Shown here one piece after another: positions 1-6,145 of a DNA stretch of 12,755 nt (position 1 is the first letter of the stretch; every line of letters begins with the position of its first letter). The DNA lies in NCBI GenBank assembly GCA_016844365.1, contig JAENIT010000007.1:5303-18057 (forward strand), in the 5' to 3' direction. The DNA is from Dehalococcoidia bacterium (GTDB lineage: Bacteria > Chloroflexota > Dehalococcoidia > SHYD01 > SHYC01). The position numbers and the translations under genes are program-made. Below the pieces are notes generated by a model. The model saw nothing but the letters and a program-made list of their open reading frames with translations. It did not search any database and was not told the origin of the DNA.

Positions 1-422
1 AGATACAGGGCCGCCGGAGAACCCAAGCCTCCGGCGCCGATGAGAAGAACCTTCGAGGCCAGGAGCTTGCGCTGCCCTCTTCCTCCCACCTGGGGCAGGA
101 TTATATGACGGCTGTACCTAAAGACCTGTTCCTCCGTGAAGGGGACAGCCCCGCCGGAGATGGCGGGCACGATGGAGATCTCGTCCCCCTCGTTGACCTT
201 GGTCTCCCTTCCCTCCAGGGTCAGAATGTCCCGACTGTTGACAAAGACACAGACATGCTCGGCCACTTCGCCTTTGGAATCGAAGATGAGGGCCTTGATT
301 CCAGGATACTTCACGCCCAGATCCCGTAACACCTCGTCAACATTTTCGCCATTGGCCTCTATCTTCCCCTGACGTCCTGTGGCCACTCGGAAGGGCCCCG
401 GTATATATACTTGAATAGACAT
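1..422 (-). CDS. CysO/MoaD-like sulfur carrier fused to ThiF/MoeB E1-like domain (3' end off window)
   Basis: This partial gene (140 codons visible) reads leftward off the window edge. Residues 1-91 form a ubiquitin-like sulfur carrier: it opens MSIQVYIPGPFRVATG, has HVCVFVN near 56-62 and ends GDEISIVPAISGG. That is the pattern of mycobacterial CysO (IP..R..TG.Q, then HV.V.VN, then GD...I.PA..GG). After only a few linker residues comes the typical N-terminus of a MoeB/ThiF adenylyltransferase: FTEEQVFRYSRHIILPQVGG, then the ATP-binding loop GAGGLGS at 129-135. Such E1-like enzymes adenylate the carrier's terminal glycine so that it can be loaded with sulfur. The ATG at 422 has a clear ribosome site, AGGAGG, 11 bases upstream. 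It lies 81 bases behind the cysteine synthase, so the carrier probably serves cysteine synthesis, as CysO does with CysM. A thiamine or molybdopterin role is possible but fits the context less well. The fusion is read directly in one frame. The function is inferred. Confidence 0.85.
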   Translation of the reverse strand, partial: MSIQVYIPGPFRVATGRQGKIEANGENVDEVLRDLGVKYPGIKALIFDSKGEVAEHVCVFVNSRDILTLEGRETKVNEGDEISIVPAISGGAVPFTEEQVFRYSRHIILPQVGGRGQRKLLASKVLLIGAGGLGSPAALY

Positions 423-503
423 ATTCTTAACTACCTCCTGTTTTCCCCACTATTGGTGGTAACTTCACTGCATCAAGATCAGTGCATGGCTGGACCGGGA
501 GAT

Positions 504-1389
504 CTACGACCGTCCCCGGGACTGCCGTCCCCGAAGCGCGTCGGTCTTCATGCCCCCTGGCTCTCGATTCATAGCAGAGAGACTCAAATATCGCTCCCCT
601 GTGTCAGGAAGCACCGTCACAACCCTCTTGCCGACACCCAGGCGCTTCGCAATCTGAAGGGAGGCATAAACGTTTGCGCCTGCGGAGACCCCTACCAGCA
701 ACCCCTCCTCTCTGGCGAGGGACAGGGCAGTATCATAGGCGTCTTCGTCCTCAACAGCAATAATCTCGTCGATGATGCTGCGATTGAGAACGCCAGGCAC
801 GAAGCTAGCGCCCTTTCTTCAGGACTTCGCCCACGCCAGTTATGGTGCCTCCGGTGCCCACGCCCACCACCAGGGCGTCCAGCTTACCCTCTGTGGCTTT
901 CAGGATCTCCACAGCCGTGGTCCTACGATGGACATCCGGATTGGCCGGATTTTCAAACTGCTGGGGCATGAATCGCCCCGGGTTGGCCTCCACTAGCTCC
1001 TGGGCCGCGGAAACAGCCCCTGTCATGCCCTCCAGCGCAGGAGTAAGAACAACCTCAGCGCCGAGGCGGTTAAGGAGCCGAATCCGTTCCTGGCTCATAT
1101 CATCGGGCATGGTTAAAATGAGCCTGTAGCCCTTGACCGCGGCCACCATAGCCAGCCCGATGCCAGTGTTGCCGCTGGTAGGCTCCACGATGGTGTCTCC
1201 AGGCTTAATGACGCCCGCCGCCTCAGCCGCCTCTATCATAGCCAGCGAGATCCTGTCCTTCACACTTCCCGCGGGGTTCAGATTCTCCAGCTTTGCCAGA
1301 ATCTCGGCGTACCCAGGCCCAGGCAGCCGGTTAAGGCGCACCATTGGCGTGTTTCCTATAAGCTCCAGAACGTTGCTAGCTACCCGCAA
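504..1389 (-). pseudogene. cysK: Cysteine synthase (CysK-type, PLP-dependent), split by internal deletion and frameshift
   Basis: The enzyme would join sulfide, or a carrier thiocarboxylate, to O-acetyl- or O-phosphoserine to make cysteine. The first part (1389-805) starts at a TTG with AAGGTG just upstream and aligns with CysK from its N-terminus ([18 protein letters not shown]). It has the PLP lysine K44 in [14 protein letters not shown] at 71-76 and the phosphate loop GTGGTITG at 178-185. It then stops at TAG after GEVLKKGR. The second part resumes in another frame with [14 protein letters not shown] and continues through VSAGANVYA to [10 protein letters not shown]. In the family about 32-36 residues (the VAVEP...GGKPGPHKIQGIG stretch) lie between these points, and they are absent here. 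The missing length must be 2 modulo 3, about 95-100 bases. The gene starts 21 bases behind rrf2, so both belong to one operon. Either the gene is broken or the assembly lost a segment. Both halves otherwise look well conserved. Confidence 0.85.
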
Positions 1390-1410
1390 TCAGCACCTTT
1401 ACAACACGGA

Positions 1411-1851
1411 TTAAATATAATACATGGTTTTGCTTTGCTTCAGGGCATTTTGCCGCTCGGCTAGGCTCCCCAAGGTAGTGGACTCCAGAATCCTCTGTAC
1501 GCCGTCTGTAACGCTCCGCCATATCTCCTGCTGACCGCATTGGCCGGATAGGTTGCAGTCCATACTTCCGTCCAGGCACCCTATGGTAGCAGCAGAGCCT
1601 TCCAGGGCAGACACCATCTCCGCGAGGCTTATTCCCCAGGGATCTCGAGCGAGTACATGCCCACCCTGAGGACCACGCCTGCTGGTTATAAAACCCGCCT
1701 TTCGTAGAACGGTGAGGAGTTGGTCAAGGTAAGGCTCAGGAACGTACTGTCGCTCTGCAATCTCATTGCTTTGAACTGGGCCTTGACCGAAGTGCTGAGC
1801 TAGATCGATTAGCGCTCGCACACCATAGTCGCCCCTCATGGACAACTTCAT
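1411..1851 (-). CDS. Rrf2-family transcriptional regulator with IscR-like cysteines
   Basis: A 146-residue winged-helix regulator, the usual Rrf2 length. It opens MKLSMRGDYGVRALIDLA, as the family does. The recognition region is NEIAERQYVPEPYLDQLLTVLRKAGF (about 29-54), followed by the wing RGPQGGHVLAR (59-69). Cysteines at 92, 99 and 105 follow the IscR pattern (C92, C98, C104 in E. coli), so it may bind an iron-sulfur cluster. The IscR histidine after the last cysteine is replaced by glutamine here. It heads an operon with a cysteine synthase and a sulfur-carrier/E1 fusion, so it probably senses cysteine or Fe-S status and controls its own operon, like CymR or IscR. The ATG at 1851 is preceded by AGGGGC. 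Family assignment is firm. The ligand and the targets are inferred. Confidence 0.9.
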   Translation of the reverse strand: MKLSMRGDYGVRALIDLAQHFGQGPVQSNEIAERQYVPEPYLDQLLTVLRKAGFITSRRGPQGGHVLARDPWGISLAEMVSALEGSAATIGCLDGSMDCNLSGQCGQQEIWRSVTDGVQRILESTTLGSLAERQNALKQSKTMYYI

Positions 1852-1868
1852 TTAAAGCCCCTGAGTGC

Positions 1869-1890
1869 CTACCTTGTCAGTCTACTTTGT
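1869..1890 (-). promoter_or_regulatory. Direct repeat at the rrf2 transcription start, candidate operator
   Basis: On the plus strand CTACCTTGT (1869-1877) and CTACTTTGT (1882-1890) form a near-perfect direct repeat with a 13-base period. It covers the predicted rrf2 start site and the early leader. A repressor bound here would block its own operon. It does not match a known IscR or CymR consensus that I can recall, so the call is tentative. Confidence 0.3.
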
Positions 1891-1894
1891 AACC

Positions 1895-1903
1895 ATTCTA
1901 TCA
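1895..1903 (-). promoter_or_regulatory. Extended -10 promoter for the rrf2 operon
   Basis: On the minus strand the sequence reads TGATAGAAT, an extended -10 element (TGn plus TAGAAT). A poor -35 (TTGTGG) sits 18 bases upstream. The predicted start of transcription is near 1888, about 37 bases before the rrf2 ATG. Prediction by eye only. Confidence 0.4.
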
Positions 1904-1936
1904 CACGGTGGTGTCACTCCACAAGAAACGGCTGTG

Positions 1937-1986
1937 GGGGAACCAAGACATGGGGGCAGTATCCCGGCTGGTCTAAGGGGAACCAA
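1937..1986 (+). repeat. 10-bp direct repeat in the mutL leader
   Basis: GGGGAACCAA occurs at 1937-1946 and again at 1977-1986. The second copy contains the mutL ribosome site and the first base of the ATG at 1986. The copies start 40 bases apart. The role is unknown and chance is possible. Confidence 0.4.
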
Positions 1987-3806
1987 TGTGCTATGCTAGT
2001 AGGCGATTCATTCTTCCACGCTTTGTATGCAGAATGCCCATTAAAGTTCTGGATCCCGATGTTGTAGCCCAGATCGCCGCAGGAGAGGTTATAGAAGAGC
2101 CCTCCTCTGCGGTGAAGGAGCTAGTGGAGAACTCCCTCGACGCTGGGGCTACCAGGGTGTGGATTCTGGTAGAGGGCGGAGGCCTGCGCCGCATTCAGGT
2201 CCGAGATAACGGGTGCGGCATACCCCCTGCCGAGGTGGAGCTGGCCTTCCACAGACACGCTACCAGCAAGCTATCCAGAGCGGACCACCTCAGCCACATA
2301 TCCACCATGGGCTTCCGAGGCGAGGCGTTACCCAGCATGGCCGCGGTGGCCGATGTTGCCATAGTCACCCGAACCCCAGAGCTGGACTGGGGGACATACC
2401 TGAGCCTCAGCAACGGCTCCGTTGTGGAGAGGGGCAAGAGGGCGTCACCCCCGGGCACTACCATCACTCTGGACAACCTCTTCTCCAACCAGCCGGCCCG
2501 TCGCAAGTTCCTGCCCTCAGCATCGGCGCTAAACAGCCGCGTAGCCGGACTTGTGAGCCGCCTAGCCCTGGGGTCTCCTCAGGTGGGATTCAGCCTGAGT
2601 GTAGATGGGAGAATATCCTTCCAATCCCCTGTGAGCGGCTCCCTCAGAGACACTATGGCCTCGGTTTACGGAGCACAGGTGGCCGACTCCCTGTTGGAGC
2701 TTGTCCTGAGCCTTCCAGGGAAGGACGAAGGGATAGAGCCCCATCCTCAGGAGACCTCCCGACCATCACCCACAATAACTGGGATGGTAGCGCCCCCATC
2801 GGTCACCAGGGCCACCCGGAGCTACGTCCACCTCTATGTAAACGGGCGCTGGATATACAGCCGTGCCCTGGCAGCAGCCGTGGAGGAAGCGTACCATGGT
2901 CTGCTTATGACGGGCAGGCATCCTTTGGCTGTCATCCACATCAAGGCGCCGCCGGATGAGATAGATGTGAACGTCCACCCAGCCAAAAGAGAGGTCCGCT
3001 TCTTAAAGGAGCGGCAGATCTTCGCCATGATTCAGCGCTCCGTGAGAAGCGCTCTCTTATCCAGCACGACTGTCCCCTCTATAGCGCCCGGATATGCTGA
3101 CAGAGGAGACCCTCTCACCTTTCCAACCTCCACCCGTAGCTTCGGCCCTCCCTCAGCCGGGGCTGCGACCAGCGTTACTCATGGGACGGAGATTCCTCAG
3201 AACGAGGCTTCTGCTCTGATGGTCGATCTACCCATTATGCGCGTGCTGGGCCAGTTAAGCGCCACATATATAATTGCCGAAGGCCCCGACGGCATGTACC
3301 TGGTGGACCAGCACGCGGCCCACGAAAGGGTGCTCTTCGAAAAGATCCTTGGGGATCTGCAGGGGGGACACAGAGATATCCAGGGGTTTCTGGAGCCTTT
3401 GGTCTGGGAGCTGACTCCGGAACAGAGCGAGCTTTTGCTGCGGCACCAGGAGCCACTAAGACTAACGGGCTTCCAAATCGACCCCTTCGGAGACGGGGCG
3501 TGGCTTGTCCGTGGTGTCCCTGGGGTGCTTAACGACAAGAATCCTCTTGAGGCCCTCAGGGATATCCTGGACCAGTTGGCTGGTGTGGACAGAGATGGGG
3601 AAGACCACTCCTGGCAGGAGAGGATGGCTGCCTCTCTGGCATGTCACAGCGCTGTAACAGCAGCGCACCCCCTCACTACTGAGGAGATGCGTCAGATAAT
3701 CCTACAGTTAGAGAGGACAGCCAACCCTCGTACCTGCCCTCACGGCCGTCCCACCATGCTTCACCTCAGCTCCTCCTTGTTGGAGAAGCAGTTCGGCCGA
3801 CGGTGA
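1986..3806 (+). CDS. mutL: DNA mismatch repair protein MutL (endonuclease type)
   Basis: MutL links mismatch recognition by MutS to strand removal. The N-terminal GHKL ATPase is complete: ENSLDAG (48-54), DNGCGI (74-79), GFRGEAL (109-115) and GTTITLDNLFSNQPARRKFL (157-176). After a Pro/Ser-rich linker (about 355-415) the C-terminal dimerisation/nuclease domain follows. It has DQHAAHERVLFE (441-452), which fits DQHA-x2-E-x4-E, then ACHSAVTA (552-559) and CPHGRPT (584-590). These mark a nicking MutL, as found in bacteria that lack MutH. The start is uncertain. The ATG at 1986 has AAGGGG five bases upstream. The ATG at 2034 (MPIKVLDPDVVAQIAAGEV) matches the usual family N-terminus but has a poor ribosome site. 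No mutS is in the window. The gene is divergent from rrf2 and convergent with the ferredoxin. Confidence 0.96.
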   Translation: MCYASRRFILPRFVCRMPIKVLDPDVVAQIAAGEVIEEPSSAVKELVENSLDAGATRVWILVEGGGLRRIQVRDNGCGIPPAEVELAFHRHATSKLSRADHLSHISTMGFRGEALPSMAAVADVAIVTRTPELDWGTYLSLSNGSVVERGKRASPPGTTITLDNLFSNQPARRKFLPSASALNSRVAGLVSRLALGSPQVGFSLSVDGRISFQSPVSGSLRDTMASVYGAQVADSLLELVLSLPGKDEGIEPHPQETSRPSPTITGMVAPPSVTRATRSYVHLYVNGRWIYSRALAAAVEEAYHGLLMTGRHPLAVIHIKAPPDEIDVNVHPAKREVRFLKERQIFAMIQRSVRSALLSSTTVPSIAPGYADRGDPLTFPTSTRSFGPPSAGAATSVTHGTEIPQNEASALMVDLPIMRVLGQLSATYIIAEGPDGMYLVDQHAAHERVLFEKILGDLQGGHRDIQGFLEPLVWELTPEQSELLLRHQEPLRLTGFQIDPFGDGAWLVRGVPGVLNDKNPLEALRDILDQLAGVDRDGEDHSWQERMAASLACHSAVTAAHPLTTEEMRQIILQLERTANPRTCPHGRPTMLHLSSSLLEKQFGRR

Positions 3807-3840
3807 AGCTGGGCCTCCTAATATCTTGTGCGCAGGCCCT

Positions 3841-4194
3841 CTAGACAGCGAATCCCTGGTCATATACGGCTTTGCTAGCGAACTCAGAGTCCTTGTTCTT
3901 CTCCATAGCCACGGTTATCAGCTTTGTGAACTTAGTTAGCGTGGTCTCCCGGCCATCAGAGAAGTACTCGTAGTTCACGGGCGTCCACTCCGTCTGGTCC
4001 TCGGGTACGTCGTCCTCAGCGTAGATGGCGCTAACCGGACACTCCGGTACGCAGGCGCCGCAGTCGATGCACTCATCCGGGTTTATGAACACCATCACGT
4101 CCTGCTCCGTGGCGATGATGCAGTCCACAGGGCAGACCGCAATGCAAGACTCATCCTTAACGCCGACGCAGGCCTCGGTTACTATGTAAGTCAT
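3841..4194 (-). CDS. fdxA: 7Fe ferredoxin ([3Fe-4S][4Fe-4S]), FdxA-like
   Basis: A 117-residue soluble electron carrier. The cysteines follow Azotobacter ferredoxin I closely. C9, C17 and C52 would hold the [3Fe-4S] cluster, and C21, C42, C45 and C48 the [4Fe-4S] cluster; C25 matches the free Cys24. The position of the extra cysteine (Cys11 in FdI) is valine, which supports a 3Fe first site. The block DECIDCGACVPECP and the AEDDVPEDQTEW tail are typical of the long 7Fe group. The ATG at 4194 has AGGAGGT about ten bases upstream. The gene stands alone, convergent with mutL across 34 bases. A promoter and a leader hairpin are described separately. The physiological partner cannot be read from the context. 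The EtfD-like protein in the same window is one redox candidate, but nothing links them. Confidence 0.93.
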   Translation of the reverse strand: MTYIVTEACVGVKDESCIAVCPVDCIIATEQDVMVFINPDECIDCGACVPECPVSAIYAEDDVPEDQTEWTPVNYEYFSDGRETTLTKFTKLITVAMEKNKDSEFASKAVYDQGFAV

Positions 4195-4231
4195 TGGGTA
4201 CCGTACCTCCTGTATGATCCGTGTATATCAT

Positions 4232-4248
4232 AGCCTCCGGGCGAGGCT
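4232..4248 (-). other. Leader hairpin upstream of the ferredoxin gene
   Basis: AGCCTC (4232-4237) and GAGGCT (4243-4248) form a perfect 6-bp inverted repeat with a 5-base loop. It lies in the predicted 5' leader of the ferredoxin gene, about 38 bases before its ATG. It could be an operator or an RNA hairpin. Confidence 0.35.
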
Positions 4249-4280
4249 GAGACTGATAAGTTAAACGCCAAAGCCAGTAT

Positions 4281-4310
4281 ATTCTACAGCATTCCCATGC
4301 CTGGATACAA
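4281..4310 (-). promoter_or_regulatory. Sigma-70-type promoter for the ferredoxin gene
   Basis: On the minus strand TTGTAT (4310-4305) is followed after 18 bases by TAGAAT (4286-4281). Transcription would start near 4274 and give a leader of about 80 bases. Predicted by eye. Confidence 0.4.
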
Positions 4311-4549
4311 TACCACTTGGGGGGCGTCTGAAAAACCTGTTAATTCCCTGAAAGTAAGGCGTGACCTGGAGGTGCCCCTTCGGCCAGGCTCAGGACACGC
4401 CAGCCCCGAAGCAATCTCAGCGTGGCGAGATTATTACGGCCCCGATACTCGGGGCCTAGCAACGACGGTGCAACGGAGACCTGTATTTTCGCTGGCAATG
4501 ACACCAAGAAGAGGCGGGCGGCTATTAAACGCTCCGTAGCAGACCAACC
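4311..4549. other. Gene-poor spacer with several inverted repeats
   Basis: This stretch, part of the 355-base gap between the ferredoxin and TadG-like genes, holds no convincing protein gene. Short open frames here have no ribosome site and no recognisable residues. It contains four paired segments in a row: GGCGTG/CACGCC (4358-4363 with 4396-4401) enclosing CCTGG/CCAGG; AATCTC/GAGATT (4413-4418 with 4427-4432); GGCCCCGA/TCGGGGCC (4438-4445 with 4449-4456, three-base loop); and ACGGAG/CTCCGT (4473-4478 with 4532-4537). No T-tract follows the strong GC hairpin on either strand. It could be a structured RNA, the 3' end of the tad transcript, or an intergenic repeat. The pairings are seen; the function is unknown. 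Confidence 0.5.
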
Positions 4550-6028
4550 CTACTCAATGATGTTCACTGCCTTGGCGGGGCCGTCGGCGGCGGTGCTTAC
4601 CGTGCCCGTGGGATCAACCCAGCCGATGAACTTTCCTAGAATTCCCTTGGAGTCGGCGTTGTCCAAGGTGCCATATCCCGTTGCCAATGGCGTAGTCACT
4701 GCCAAGGAGTAGGCGGCGGTGCCGGCAACTCTTTCCACTACTAGGGTGTAGGTGCCCGTGGTCGTGACCACGGCGGAGAGGGTTTCAGGACGGTTTGTGG
4801 TAGTTGCCGACGCGATCACGGAACCGGAGGGATTGAGCAAATAGAGGTCCGGGTTGTTGCTGGTGGTGTTGCCAGTCCAGCCACTCAAGGTAGCGCTGAT
4901 GGTCCCCGTAGTGCTCACGGTGAAGGTATGGGTCATCTCGGTGGTCGTGCTATTCACGGTGCCTGTGAAGGTCGTGGTGCTACTACCACCGGCGGTATCA
5001 AACCCCGTGGCGGGCCCCGCTGAGCTGGAAGCCACCTGGTCGCACTCAGCGTTGTCCGGGCTGGGCGAAGCATTACTATTCCCCGAAATCCACACGTCGG
5101 TTAATCTGAATCGGCCAAAACCTTTAACTCGATAGCACAGGCCGGAGCCAGTGGCAAGGCCATTGTCGCAGTCGTCGTTGTTGCCAAAGGCATCATAAAT
5201 GGCCACGGTGACCTCATTATGCGGCGGGTTTACATCGACAACACCATCGCCATTGGTGTCACCTGTTATCATCTCAAGAATCGGATCCTGGAGGGATGCC
5301 TTATTACCGGTCTCAGTATCCAACTCGGCGCTAGCCGTGCCCACACTTATCGTATCATCGCAGCCGGTGTCTCCACCCGAAGCGTAGCTCTCGATCCATC
5401 CCGCCAGCTCAGATGCCCCACCACCGCCACCGTTCAGGTCAACCCAGCCGAAGGAGCCTCCGCCCGGTGAGGCGTTGTCGTCCCTTATTATATAGCAGGT
5501 GTCGAGGGTGAAGTCGGCGTCGAAGGCGCCGTCGCCGTCAGTGTCGCCGTTGACCACTGCAGGGAAGAGGTTGGCGCAGCTTGCCGTGCCCACCGCGCCG
5601 ACGATGGTGGTGGTCCGGGCGTTGGCGGATAGGGTATCTCTACCAACAATGCCCAGGAAGAAGGTGTTGAAGTTGGGGTTATCGCAAATGATCCTTACGT
5701 AGGCAGTGGATGTATCGGGGGTGCCTGTGAAATAGGTAGTCGCGTCGGCGCTGTACTGTATGGTGACGTTAGTGGAACCAGTGCCGGGCACGCCGTTATT
5801 GTGGGCATAAGTGTATCCTGTAGAGTTAGCGTTTGAGTAGCTGGCTGTCGCCACCTGGTAGCTCACCGCCCTAACGGCAAGGTCGCAGGACCGCTGCACC
5901 AAGCGCCTCTGAAAATAGGCGTTCCCTGCATCCAGAGCCAGGGCCACCATCGCTATGGAGGCGGTCATCATTACGGCCATTAAGGCGATGGCCTGGCCCC
6001 GTTCATCTCTCAACAACCTCTTTATCAT
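4550..6028 (-). CDS. TadG-like secreted pseudopilin with calcium-loop motifs and a PPC-like domain
   Basis: The ATG at 6028 gives 492 residues starting MIKRLLRDERGQAIALMAVM. This is the N-terminus of the Tad/TadG pilus-assembly family: a short basic segment, then one membrane helix at about 13-34. The glutamate at +5 found in true prepilins is missing. The start has GAGGGG nine bases upstream. An in-frame ATG at 6112 would add 28 residues, but those are encoded by an intergenic repeat, so 6028 is preferred. After the Tad core, FFLGIVGRDTLSANARTTT is typical. Two loops, DTDGDGAFD (162-170) and DTNGDGVVD (257-265), look like dockerin/EF-hand calcium sites. The mature part has eight cysteines. 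Residues about 367-445 resemble a PPC beta-sandwich (DLYLLNPSGSVIAS, then TTGTYTLVVERV). It is the last gene of the cluster. It probably acts outside the membrane in adhesion or pilus assembly. The substrate is unknown. Confidence 0.8.
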   Translation of the reverse strand: MIKRLLRDERGQAIALMAVMMTASIAMVALALDAGNAYFQRRLVQRSCDLAVRAVSYQVATASYSNANSTGYTYAHNNGVPGTGSTNVTIQYSADATTYFTGTPDTSTAYVRIICDNPNFNTFFLGIVGRDTLSANARTTTIVGAVGTASCANLFPAVVNGDTDGDGAFDADFTLDTCYIIRDDNASPGGGSFGWVDLNGGGGGASELAGWIESYASGGDTGCDDTISVGTASAELDTETGNKASLQDPILEMITGDTNGDGVVDVNPPHNEVTVAIYDAFGNNDDCDNGLATGSGLCYRVKGFGRFRLTDVWISGNSNASPSPDNAECDQVASSSAGPATGFDTAGGSSTTTFTGTVNSTTTEMTHTFTVSTTGTISATLSGWTGNTTSNNPDLYLLNPSGSVIASATTTNRPETLSAVVTTTGTYTLVVERVAGTAAYSLAVTTPLATGYGTLDNADSKGILGKFIGWVDPTGTVSTAADGPAKAVNIIE

Positions 6029-6074
6029 GGCTCCTCTCCCCTCATACAGGCGCATTGCTGTACTTGTAGTGAGC

Positions 6075-6136
6075 CCTTCGACTCTGCTATCCACGCAGGC
6101 AGAGTCCGACAAGAAGGACAGGACAGGCTTGTCGAA
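6075..6136. repeat. REP-like palindromic element between tad genes
   Basis: Two adjacent perfect inverted repeats: GACTCTGC/GCAGAGTC (6080-6087 with 6099-6106) and CGACAAG/CTTGTCG (6107-6113 with 6128-6134). An outer pair, TTCGAC/GTCGAA, spans 6077-6136. GGACAGGACAGG lies in the second loop. The CCCTTCGAC and GTCGAA ends resemble short palindromic elements common between genes in many bacteria (from memory). A related-looking piece, CCCCTTCGGCCAGG, lies at 4375-4388. It fills most of the 117-base gap between the second TadE-like gene and the TadG-like gene. Confidence 0.55.
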
Positions 6137-6145
6137 CCTACGCCC

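Noticed and set aside
504..800. The second half of the cysteine synthase as a separate small gene
   Set aside because: It begins in mid-fold with PGVLN, has no ribosome site and continues the family alignment of the upstream half. It is the 3' part of one broken gene.
411..971. A 186-codon plus-strand open frame
   Set aside because: It runs antisense to the well-conserved carrier and cysteine synthase coding sequence, and its product resembles no known family.
2213..2959. A 248-codon plus-strand frame inside mutL
   Set aside because: It is a shifted frame of mutL, whose conserved motifs lie in the other frame. Low-complexity Pro/Gly/Arg/Ser content is typical of a shadow.
3811..3839. GGGCCT/AGGCCC as a bidirectional terminator between mutL and the ferredoxin gene
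   Set aside because: The stem is 6 bp with a 17-base loop and no T-tract on either side. It is too weak to call.
4438..4456. Perfect GC hairpin as a rho-independent terminator
   Set aside because: No run of T follows on either strand, so it is listed only as part of the structured spacer.
4297..4712. Short plus-strand open frames in and beyond the gene-free stretch
   Set aside because: No ribosome site and no recognisable residues. One overlaps the TadG-like gene, and the region is full of inverted repeats.
6029..6112. N-terminal 28-residue extension of the TadG-like protein from the ATG at 6112
   Set aside because: The extension is encoded largely by the palindromic repeat. The ATG at 6028 has a good ribosome site and matches the family N-terminus.
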